From positions 18,468 to 35,676 of the forward strand of contig PMIQ01000212.1 of NCBI GenBank assembly GCA_003157175.1: a stretch of DNA of 17,209 bases, given 5' to 3'. Within the stretch, counting starts at the first letter, position 1, and every line of letters begins with the position of its first letter. The stretch is from Chloroflexota bacterium (GTDB taxonomy: Bacteria; Chloroflexota; Limnocylindria; Limnocylindrales; CSP1-4). The notes under the pieces were generated by a model. It saw only the letters and a program-made list of their open reading frames with translations, made no database searches and had not been told where the DNA came from. Shown here piece after piece: positions 1 to 6,481 of the stretch. A program made the translations under genes and the position numbers.

Positions 1-1066
1 CAAGGAGATCCACGAGCAGCCCGCCGCCCTGCGGTCGGCGATGGCCGGTCGCCTGCGCGGCGGCGCGGTCTGCCTCGAAGAGATCGACGCCGTTCGCGAG
101 CGGCTCGTCAATGTCGCGCGCGTCGAGCTAATCGCCTGCGGAAGCGCCTACTACGCGTCGCTCGTCGGCGCGCAGCTCTTCCAGGATTGGCTCGGCGTTC
201 CCGCCCGGGCCAACGTGGCCTCCGAGTTCCGCTACAGCCCGCCGCCGCTTGACGCCCGAACGCTGGTCGTGGCCGTGACGCAGTCGGGCGAAACCGCCGA
301 CACGATCGCCGCCGCCCGTCTCGCCCGCGCGCGCGGGTCCACGGTCATCGCCGTCACGAACACGGTTGGCTCCGCGATAACACGCGAGGCTCAGGCATCG
401 GTATTCCTGCAGGCCGGCCCCGAAGTGGCGGTCGCCGCGACCAAGACATTCGTGACCCAGGTTGTCACCCTCGTGATGCTCGCCGCGGACATCGCCCAGC
501 AGCTGGGCAGGCGCACGAAGGCCGAGGAGGACGAGCTCGTCACCGCTTTGCGGGTCCTGCCCGAGGCGGCCGAGCGGGCGATCGAGCTGGCGGCCGCGAC
601 GGAGGAGATGGCCGCGCGGTACGCCGGGGCGGCCGGCTTCATGTACATCGGCCGGGCCTTCGGCTACCCGGCGGCCCTCGAAGGCGCGCTCAAGATCAAG
701 GAGATCAGCTATCTCCACGCCGAGGGCTACGCCGCCGGCGAGCTCAAGCACGGCCCGATCTCGCTGCTGGACGCCGACGTGCCGCTCGTTGCCATCGCCA
801 CGCGCTCGGCGGTCTACGAGAAGCTGATCAGCAACTTGATGGAAGGCCGGGCCCGAGACGCACGCGTCATCGCCGTGGCCACCGAGGGCGACAAGCAGAT
901 CGAACGCCTGGCCACGGACGTGTGCTGGGTCCCCGACACGCTCGATCCGCTGAGCACAATCCTGGCGGTCATTCCGCTGCAGCTGTTCGCCTATCACGTC
1001 GCCGTGGCCAGAGGCCGCGACGTCGACCAACCGCGCAACCTCGCCAAGTCGGTGACGGTGGAGTAG
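1..1066 (+). CDS. glmS: Glutamine--fructose-6-phosphate aminotransferase (isomerizing), 3' part
   Basis: GlmS makes glucosamine-6-phosphate from fructose-6-phosphate and glutamine, the entry step to UDP-GlcNAc and peptidoglycan; it is cytoplasmic. The window opens inside the gene: the frame begins at base 2 with KEIHEQP, the segment that starts the isomerase half, so the N-terminal glutaminase domain lies upstream. About 354 residues are visible. They include both SIS domains, with the sugar-phosphate loop VTQSGETADT, the AATKTFVTQ stretch, the catalytic-region motif GELKHGPISLLD, and the C-terminal tail RNLAKSVTVE with the conserved lysine that binds open-chain fructose-6-phosphate. The ATG at 41 is internal, not a start. 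The stop TAG (1064-1066) abuts the acpS ATG with no gap. The identification is secure. Confidence 0.97.
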   Translation, partial: KEIHEQPAALRSAMAGRLRGGAVCLEEIDAVRERLVNVARVELIACGSAYYASLVGAQLFQDWLGVPARANVASEFRYSPPPLDARTLVVAVTQSGETADTIAAARLARARGSTVIAVTNTVGSAITREAQASVFLQAGPEVAVAATKTFVTQVVTLVMLAADIAQQLGRRTKAEEDELVTALRVLPEAAERAIELAAATEEMAARYAGAAGFMYIGRAFGYPAALEGALKIKEISYLHAEGYAAGELKHGPISLLDADVPLVAIATRSAVYEKLISNLMEGRARDARVIAVATEGDKQIERLATDVCWVPDTLDPLSTILAVIPLQLFAYHVAVARGRDVDQPRNLAKSVTVE

Positions 1067-1687
1067 ATGGCTGGCTCGCGGCAGCGACCGGAACCGGGTG
1101 ACGGGCGCGGCGCCCGGCCGGCGAAGGGCGTCGCGCAAGGCGCGGACGGCGGTGCTCCCGAGGCTGCCGTCGCGGCACCCGAAACCACCGAGCTCGGCAT
1201 CGACATCATCCGCGTCCAACGCATCGCCGACGCCCTGAAGCGTTTCGGCGATCGTTTCGCGGCCCGCGTCCTCACGCCGACCGAATCGGCTTACGTCCGG
1301 AATCGACCCGAGACGATGGCCGGTCGGTGGGCGGCCAAGGAGGCGGTCTCGAAGGTCCTGGGGCTGGGCGTTCGCGGAATCGGTTGGCGAGACATCGAGA
1401 TCGAGCGACTGCCGACCGGACAGCCGGCGGTTCGACTGCACGGTCGGGCTGCCCGACGGGCGACTCAGCTCGGCATGGGCCGCATTGCCGTCTCCATCAG
1501 CCACGAGTCGGAGTTCGCAATCGCCACGGCATTCGGCGTGAGGACGGCCGGTGGCCGGTTCCTCTTCCCCCCCGACATCGACGAGCGACTCGACGAGCAC
1601 GAACGGCATATGCTCGGGCGTCTGGAGCGCCTGCGAGCGATGCATCGCGACGCGGCCACGCTGGAGGAGGGTAACGATGCCCACTAA
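1067..1687 (+). CDS. acpS: Holo-[acyl-carrier-protein] synthase with N- and C-terminal extensions
   Basis: AcpS transfers 4'-phosphopantetheine from CoA to the serine of acyl carrier protein, activating it for fatty-acid synthesis. The core is recognisable: GIDIIRV (Asp46, Mg ligand), RWAAKEAVSKVLG (Glu92, Mg ligand; Lys91) and SISHESEFAIATA. The protein is 206 aa whereas the family is usually about 120-130 aa. Residues 1-42 are a Gly/Ala/Arg/Pro-rich extension and residues from about 160 onward form a charged, probably helical tail (DERLDEHERHMLGRLERL). The ATG directly follows the glmS stop. I see no in-frame ATG or GTG between it and the core, so the N-terminal extension appears real unless an unusual start is used. 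It overlaps nnrD by 11 nt. Trimeric assembly is known for the family; how the tails fit is unknown. Confidence 0.9.
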   Translation: MAGSRQRPEPGDGRGARPAKGVAQGADGGAPEAAVAAPETTELGIDIIRVQRIADALKRFGDRFAARVLTPTESAYVRNRPETMAGRWAAKEAVSKVLGLGVRGIGWRDIEIERLPTGQPAVRLHGRAARRATQLGMGRIAVSISHESEFAIATAFGVRTAGGRFLFPPDIDERLDEHERHMLGRLERLRAMHRDAATLEEGNDAH

Positions 1688-2654
1688 GGCCGCACCCGAG
1701 ACGGTCGCGCTCGACGACACGATCGCGGCCGCGCTGGTCCCGGCTCGGCCCGCCCGAAGCCACAAGGGCACGTTCGGCAAGCTGCTGGTCATCGCCGGTT
1801 CGGTCGACTATGCCGGCGCGGCGCTGCTGGTGTGCAATGCGGCCGGACGCGCCGGGGCGGGCCTCGTGACGCTCGCCACGGTCGAATCGCTGCAGCCGCT
1901 CTTCGCCGCCAAGGTCATCGAAGCGACCACTCTCTCTCTGCCCGAGGACGACGTCGAGGAAGTCGATCCGGAAGAAGCTCTGGCGCGCATCCTCGACCAC
2001 GACCACGACGCCCTGGTCGTCGGCCCGGGCCTCAAGCCAAGCCTTTCCATGACGGATCTGATCCGAAGCCTCCTCGCGGGCGACGAAGACGGAGAGCCCG
2101 TCCCCGCGGTCCTCGACGCGGAAGCTCTGCGATCGTTGGCCACCGTTGACGGCTGGGCCTCCGACGTCGCCGCACACTGCATCCTGACGCCGCACGTCGG
2201 CGAGTTCCTGCGGCTGCGGGCCGCGGACGGCCACGATCCCGAGAAGATGGGGAATCTCGTTTTCGACGATGCCCGGCGGATCGCGGCAGCCCGCGACGCG
2301 GCCAGGGACTGGGGCCAGGTGGTGGTCCTCAAGGGCGCGCGCACGGTGATCGCCGAGCCCGGCGGCAAGACGGCGGTGTCTCCCTTCGAGAACCCGGCGC
2401 TGGCTACGGCCGGGACCGGCGACGTCCTTGCCGGCACGATCGGAGCGCTTCTGGCGCAGGGCCTGGGCACTTTCGAGGCGGCGCAACTGGGCGTGTACAT
2501 GCACGGCATGGCCGGCGAAGCGGTCCGCGCCCGCATCGGCGATGCGGGGCTGCTGGCATCGGACCTGTGCCCGGAGCTGCCGCTCGCCCGGAAGCGGCTC
2601 GCGGCGCTTGCGCCGGCCGCGGGACCGGCGGCCGCCACGGGATCGGTCCGCTGA
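1677..2654 (+). CDS. nnrD: ADP/ATP-dependent NAD(P)H-hydrate dehydratase (CARKD/YjeF C-terminal type)
   Basis: NnrD repairs hydrated NADH/NADPH (NADHX, NADPHX) by ATP- or ADP-driven dehydration. The 325-aa protein is a ribokinase-fold CARKD domain: KGTFGKLLVIAGS near residues 30-42, VVGPGL near 114-119, VLDAEAL near 145, ILTPHVGEFLRL near 169, VVVLKGARTVI near 215, and the nucleotide/catalytic motif ATAGTGDVLAGTIGALLAQG near 243-262 with Asp249. The ATG at 1677 is chosen because GGAGGAGGG lies at 1663-1671, 5 nt upstream. It overlaps the end of acpS by 11 nt, implying coupled translation. The NnrE epimerase domain, fused at the N terminus in many bacteria, is absent, so this is a stand-alone dehydratase. 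The last 15 residues are Ala/Pro-rich. Confidence 0.92.
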   Translation: MPTKAAPETVALDDTIAAALVPARPARSHKGTFGKLLVIAGSVDYAGAALLVCNAAGRAGAGLVTLATVESLQPLFAAKVIEATTLSLPEDDVEEVDPEEALARILDHDHDALVVGPGLKPSLSMTDLIRSLLAGDEDGEPVPAVLDAEALRSLATVDGWASDVAAHCILTPHVGEFLRLRAADGHDPEKMGNLVFDDARRIAAARDAARDWGQVVVLKGARTVIAEPGGKTAVSPFENPALATAGTGDVLAGTIGALLAQGLGTFEAAQLGVYMHGMAGEAVRARIGDAGLLASDLCPELPLARKRLAALAPAAGPAAATGSVR

Positions 2655-2689
2655 GCGCGCGCCAGGCCGCGCCGGCGGCAGCCAAAGCT

Positions 2690-4057
2690 ATGCCCCGGAC
2701 AGCGGCGACGATCGTCGCCACGAGGCTGCCGCTCATCGAGGTCGCACCCGGGCAGCCGCTTCCGCCGTTGCCGCGCAGCGCCTGGATAGAGATCGACCTG
2801 GACGCTCTCGTTTCGAATGCCCGCCTCCTGCAGGGCTCGCTGCCGTCCGGGATCCGTTTAGAAGCGGTGGTCAAGGCCGATGCCTACGGCCACGGAGCGG
2901 TGCCGGTGGCCCGCGCGCTCGTCGCCGCCGGGGTGCCGAGCCTGAGTGTCGCCACCTTCGACGAGGGGCTCGAGCTGCGTCAGGCCGGCATCGCGGTCCC
3001 CATCCTCGTCCTGTTCCCGATCCCGCCCGAGCTCGTGCCCGACGCGATGCGCCAGCGTCTCTCGGTCACGGCCGGCGACCGGACGCTCCTGGAGCGGACC
3101 CTGGCGGTGCTCGACCGCCTGGACGACCCCGCCGTCGCGGCCGCGGCCGGCGTCGCGGCCGGCTGCGCGTTGCCGATCCACCTCGAGGTCGAGACCGGTC
3201 TCGGTCGCGGCGGCCTCCACTCGACCGATATCCCGGCCGCGGCCGCCGCCATCGAGGCTTCGCCGCGGGCTCGACTGGCCGGCCTCTGGTCGCACCTCCA
3301 GGCGGCCGGCGACCCGGATCGGACCGCCGATCAGGCTGCCCGCCTGGGCGTCGCCTCGAGCCTCCTGGAGGAAGTGGGCATCACCATGCCCGACCGCCAT
3401 CTCGCCGCCAGCGGCGGTCTGCTCGCCGCCAGCGCGCCGGGCTACGACGTCGTCCGCATCGGCCTCGCCATGTACGGCATCGTGCCCGACGGGCTGACGG
3501 TGGACGAGCGCCACACGGCCGCCGCAGCCGGCCTCAGGCCCGTCCTCTCGCTGCGCGCCCGCCCGGTGCGAGTGACCGAGCTCCCCGCCGGCACCGGCGT
3601 CAGCTACGGCCCCACGTTCGTCACGGCGCGTCCCAGCCGCATCGCCACGTTGCCACTTGGCTACGCCGATGGGCTGCCGCGGAGCCTGTCCAACAAGGCC
3701 CAGGTCCTAGTACGAGGGGGGCGGGTCCCGGCCGTAGGCACAGTGGCCATGGACGCTGTGATGATCGACGTCACCGACGTTCCGGGGGCTCCCGTGAGCG
3801 TGGATGACGAGTTCACGCTCATCGGAACGCAAGGCGGCGAGGCCATCGACGCGATCGAGATGGCGCGGTGGGGCAACACCATCTCCTATGAGATCGTGAC
3901 CGCGATGTCCGGGCGGTTACCCCGGGTGTACTATGCCGCAGCCAGGGCCGTCCAAATGCGAGCCGTCGCCTGCGAACTCGGTTGGGGTGGAGGAGAGTTC
4001 GGCAGGCCGGACCACCTGGCGAATGAGGATGAACCCGGTCCTCTCGGTTGCGAGTAG
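2690..4057 (+). CDS. alr: Alanine racemase
   Basis: Alr interconverts L- and D-alanine with pyridoxal phosphate, supplying D-Ala for peptidoglycan. The 455-aa protein shows the PLP lysine in VVKADAYGHG (Lys62), the barrel motif HLEVETGLGRGG (near 164-175), DVVRIGLAMYGI (near 253-264), the catalytic tyrosine in GVSYGPTF (Tyr306) and the C-terminal signature ARWGNTISYEIVTAMSGRLPRVYY (residues 392-415, quoted as the family landmark). The family is usually 360-390 aa. Here about 28 residues precede the PRSAWIEIDLDAL start of the fold, and about 40 follow the usual end. The ATG at 2690 is the first in-frame start after the nnrD stop; an open frame reaches further back but would overlap nnrD. No good Shine-Dalgarno precedes it, so the exact start is uncertain. 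It lies 35 nt after nnrD, probably in the same transcript. Confidence 0.93.
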   Translation: MPRTAATIVATRLPLIEVAPGQPLPPLPRSAWIEIDLDALVSNARLLQGSLPSGIRLEAVVKADAYGHGAVPVARALVAAGVPSLSVATFDEGLELRQAGIAVPILVLFPIPPELVPDAMRQRLSVTAGDRTLLERTLAVLDRLDDPAVAAAAGVAAGCALPIHLEVETGLGRGGLHSTDIPAAAAAIEASPRARLAGLWSHLQAAGDPDRTADQAARLGVASSLLEEVGITMPDRHLAASGGLLAASAPGYDVVRIGLAMYGIVPDGLTVDERHTAAAAGLRPVLSLRARPVRVTELPAGTGVSYGPTFVTARPSRIATLPLGYADGLPRSLSNKAQVLVRGGRVPAVGTVAMDAVMIDVTDVPGAPVSVDDEFTLIGTQGGEAIDAIEMARWGNTISYEIVTAMSGRLPRVYYAAARAVQMRAVACELGWGGGEFGRPDHLANEDEPGPLGCE

Positions 4058-4091
4058 GAGTTACGAGGCTGCCGACATATCGGAGCCGCGA

Positions 4092-4142
4092 ATGAACGGC
4101 CGCCCCGACGGCCAAACAGGAGCGAGCAGGTTACCGACTTGA
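4092..4142 (+). CDS. Candidate 16-codon leader ORF upstream of the 96-aa protein
   Basis: An ATG at 4092 is preceded by CGGAG (4081-4085, 6 nt spacing) and encodes MNGRPDGQTGASRLPT. Its TGA stop (4140-4142) overlaps the TTG start of the next gene (4139) by the four bases TTGA. That layout would allow translational coupling to a weak TTG start. Such short frames arise by chance in GC-rich DNA, and the downstream gene has its own purine-rich sequence (AGGAGCGAGCAGG, 4118-4130), so this is a hypothesis only. Confidence 0.25.
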   Translation: MNGRPDGQTGASRLPT

Positions 4143-4429
4143 TTGAGCTGACGAGCCGATCTGAAGAGCAGCGCGACGATCTCGTCGAGCAGGCAGCCCG
4201 CGAGATCCAGCTGCGCGGCCTGGCAGTACCCGCCGTCCTCTTCCTCCAGGCGAGCCGTCCATACCGCCAGCTCGGCAGCGGCGCGATGGTATTTTTCGAC
4301 CCCACGCTGCGAAGCGTCTTCGGTGGCGAGTTGCCCGTGGCCAGCGAGATCCTGGCCGACGATCTCGGCATCGAGCAGCTCATCGAGCGGCTCCAGGATC
4401 CGGACGAAGAGACGGCCTGGGACGCCTGA
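4139..4429 (+). CDS. Conserved-looking 96-aa protein of unknown function
   Basis: The function is not known to me. The protein is acidic, with an N-terminal helix (SEEQRDDLVEQAAREIQLRG), then a short hydrophobic segment, LAVPAVLFLQASRPYRQLGS, followed by GAMVFFDP, and an acidic C-terminal helix (ADDLGIEQLIERLQDPDEE). I recall a family of short bacterial proteins with the layout RGL-x-x-PA-x-x-FLE-x-x-x-P-x-x-x-x-GS and a final IExLIxxLE, which fits well, but I cannot name an accession. The hydrophobic part is too short and broken by Pro and Arg for a confident membrane helix; peripheral membrane contact is possible. The start is TTG, the only plausible one in frame, with GCAGG 8 nt upstream. 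It sits 81 nt after alr and 123 nt before the MutL-like gene. Confidence 0.65.
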   Translation: MIELTSRSEEQRDDLVEQAAREIQLRGLAVPAVLFLQASRPYRQLGSGAMVFFDPTLRSVFGGELPVASEILADDLGIEQLIERLQDPDEETAWDA

Positions 4430-4473
4430 GGCGATCCGCGGCCCGCAGACTATCCCGCGCCGTGAGGCGATCC
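4427..4473 (+). repeat. Short direct repeat in the 4430-4552 intergenic region
   Basis: The 11-mer TGAGGCGATCC occurs at 4427-4437 (overlapping the stop codon of the 96-aa gene) and at 4463-4473, a 36-nt period. The purpose is unknown and it may be chance; it could mark a small local duplication. Confidence 0.4.
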
Positions 4474-4517
4474 CCGGTCCCCACGCCCATCTACCGCGTT
4501 TCTGATTCGCGATGCCG

Positions 4518-4552
4518 GCGACAGGCGTCGGCGGGCCGGTTAGCATAGCCGT
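4518..4552 (+). promoter_or_regulatory. Putative leaderless promoter for the MutL-like gene
   Basis: The hexamer TAGCAT (4541-4546) fits the TANNNT -10 pattern and ends 6 nt before the GTG start at 4553. A GCGACA (4518-4523) lies 17 nt upstream and matches four of six bases of TTGACA. No Shine-Dalgarno precedes the GTG. This is the arrangement expected when transcription begins at the start codon. A partly overlapping imperfect hairpin (4514-4520 with 4526-4532, one G-U pair, 5-nt loop) could be an operator or the end of the preceding unit. A 14-codon frame from ATG 4512 also ends in a GTGA overlap with the gene, but has no ribosome binding site. Confidence 0.5.
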
Positions 4553-6481
4553 GTGAGCCGTCAACCACGAGCATTCTTCGCCCTCGATTTCGGCGCGGCC
4601 ACGACCTCAGCGGCTCTCGTCGGCCACGCCGGCGGTCGTTGGCGTCTGCTCGCCCACACAGCCGCGCCGTCGACGACAGATCTCGACGCGCTGCTGTTCG
4701 GCATCCTGGACCGGGTCGGAAAGGCGGACCGCGAGCTTCTCGAGTTCGTCAGCGCTCGGGAGCGGCCCGGGACCGCCGCGCTGGTCGCCGATCTGGCGCG
4801 TCTGGAGAGCCGAAGCTCTCCCCCTCGCCGCATCGCCGTGCTGGCGGGCTCCAAGCGCCAGCGGCGACGGCTCGAGGAGATCGCCTCCCGCGCGGGCTGG
4901 CTCGTCGTCGGTGGCAGCGCCGACGTGGACGATCCGCTAGAGCTCAGCCGCCTGGTGCTCGCCTGGGACACCCACGCGGTTCTGTTGGGCGCCGATTCGT
5001 CCCCCGCCGGAGACGAGAAACGCCACCTGCCTATGCTCGGGGCGCTGGTCGCGGCCGCGGCACGCCGCCGGCCTGAGCTGGCGGTGGTTCTGGCGGGCGG
5101 GGCCGCCATCCAGGAGTCGGACTTCTCCGGGGCGGGCGAGCACGATCGCATCCCGGAAGTGGTGAAGGCCGCTGCCCCCGACAGCTCGGCCGAGTCGGAT
5201 GCGACGCCGGTCGACGTGGCAACGAGCGCCGAGACGACCGAAGAGGCGCCCGCCGTCGAGACTGCGCCGGGGGAGCCGGCGGCGGAACAGGCAGCCGTGG
5301 GCGCGACTCCCGAGGGTCCATCGGAAGCGACCGCCCCTGCCGCAACGACCGCCCCTGCCGCAACAACCGCCGCGCCCCGCGCTCCGGACCTCGCGGCACC
5401 CGCCCATGCGGCGCCCGTCGAGCTGCCGGTCCCGTCCGGCGACCGCCACGACAGCGTGCTGCTGGCGCCCGACGCCGAATCCGGGCAGCCCGCCGGCTCC
5501 GCGCTCCAGCAGGTGCTCGAAGGCCTCCGCGCGCGTTCGGATGAGAGCAGGCTCGGCATCGCTCGATCCGTTCGATCGCTGGCGCTGCTGCTCGACAAGT
5601 CGATCGAGGTGATCGAGGTCGGCCTCGACGGCGGTCTGCGTTGTCGCGCCGAAGCGGTCGGGCCGGGCCATCGAACCGTCGTGTCGTCACACGTCGCGAT
5701 GGCGAGCGCGTCGTTCGCGCCCGAGGACCTGTCCGACGAGATGATCGACGCCGTGTCGTCCTGGTCTACGATCGCGTTCGACCGCTACCGCCTCAGCGAT
5801 AGACTGCGCGACCTGCGTTCCTCGCCCTGGGGCGAGGCCGACGGCGAAGGGGCGCTGCTCCGGCTCGCGGCCGCCAAGGCGGCGGTGGAGCGGCTCGTCG
5901 CCGCGACGCCGGAGATCTCGGTTCGCGAGATGCCCGATATCATGATCGCCGCCGGCGGAGTCTGGGCATCGACGCCGCCTTCGGTCGTGGCGCTGGCAAT
6001 GGCGGACCTGGTCCGACGGCCCGGCGTCGGGCGACTCGCCTGCGACCAGGCCAGGTTGCTCGGACCGCTGGGCGCCATTGCCGACGAAGAGGAACGGCGC
6101 AAGATGCTCAAGGACCTGGTGGAGGATGTGCTCCTGCCGCTGGGCAGCCTGATCCTGCCGGCGGGCATCCGCCAGGGTAGAAGCGCCGGCCGGATGCGAG
6201 TCACGGGCGAAACTTCCAACTCGGACATCGACCTCCAGCCCGGTGGCATCTGGGCGGTCGAGCTGCCGCCCGGCCAGACCGCCACAGCCGACATGGACTT
6301 CAGGGACGCGGTCAGGCTCGGGGCGCGCGGCCGCCACTTCAGCGTCGAAGTCTCGGGCGGCCTCGGCGGGCTGTTCGTCGACCTGCGCGACATCCCGTTG
6401 CGACTGCCGGACAAGGCCGATCAGAAGCGGGCGACCTGGGAATCGTGGCAGCGGGCGATGTGGTCGGAGATCGACGAATGA
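4553..6481 (+). CDS. MutL-family (glutamate mutase L type) actin-fold protein with long internal linker
   Basis: The N terminus FALDFGAATTSAALVGHAGG (residues 8-27) is the phosphate-1 loop of an ASKHA/actin-fold ATPase, followed by LLAHTAAPSTTDLDALLFG. That order is typical of the MutL/GlmL family, thought to support reactivation or assembly of adenosylcobalamin-dependent glutamate mutase. Later landmarks are VVLAGG (178-183) and PDIMIAAGGVWASTPP (461-476), then the C-terminal region LLPLGSLILPAGIRQGRSAG (527-546). Residues about 205-300 are an Ala/Pro/Thr/Glu-rich linker that separates two structured parts. No mutase subunit or cobalamin gene lies in the window, so the literal mutase role is doubtful. 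The start GTG 4553 follows a -10-like hexamer and lacks a ribosome site. The stop overlaps the next ATG (ATGA). Family assignment is fairly confident; function is not. Confidence 0.75.
   Translation: MSRQPRAFFALDFGAATTSAALVGHAGGRWRLLAHTAAPSTTDLDALLFGILDRVGKADRELLEFVSARERPGTAALVADLARLESRSSPPRRIAVLAGSKRQRRRLEEIASRAGWLVVGGSADVDDPLELSRLVLAWDTHAVLLGADSSPAGDEKRHLPMLGALVAAAARRRPELAVVLAGGAAIQESDFSGAGEHDRIPEVVKAAAPDSSAESDATPVDVATSAETTEEAPAVETAPGEPAAEQAAVGATPEGPSEATAPAATTAPAATTAAPRAPDLAAPAHAAPVELPVPSGDRHDSVLLAPDAESGQPAGSALQQVLEGLRARSDESRLGIARSVRSLALLLDKSIEVIEVGLDGGLRCRAEAVGPGHRTVVSSHVAMASASFAPEDLSDEMIDAVSSWSTIAFDRYRLSDRLRDLRSSPWGEADGEGALLRLAAAKAAVERLVAATPEISVREMPDIMIAAGGVWASTPPSVVALAMADLVRRPGVGRLACDQARLLGPLGAIADEEERRKMLKDLVEDVLLPLGSLILPAGIRQGRSAGRMRVTGETSNSDIDLQPGGIWAVELPPGQTATADMDFRDAVRLGARGRHFSVEVSGGLGGLFVDLRDIPLRLPDKADQKRATWESWQRAMWSEIDE
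5329..5364 (+). repeat. Perfect 18-bp tandem duplication inside the MutL-like linker
   Basis: The unit GACCGCCCCTGCCGCAAC occurs twice back to back (5329-5346 and 5347-5364), encoding two copies of a TAPAAT-type hexapeptide within the low-complexity linker. Both copies are identical at DNA level, which suggests a recent slippage event or an assembly artefact. Length variation here would not shift the frame. Confidence 0.85.

Noticed and set aside
128..1792. A 554-codon open frame on the minus strand across glmS, acpS and the start of nnrD
   Set aside because: It is antisense to three clear genes, its translation is Arg/Gly/Asp-rich without any family motif, and long antisense frames are expected at this GC content.
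2428..3807. A 459-codon plus-strand frame overlapping nnrD and alr
   Set aside because: Arg/Pro/Gly-rich translation typical of an out-of-frame shadow; alr in the other frame has all its catalytic motifs.
4514..4532. Imperfect hairpin upstream of the MutL-like gene considered as a terminator
   Set aside because: Seven-pair stem with one G-U and no T-tract, overlapping the -35 candidate; not convincing as an intrinsic terminator.
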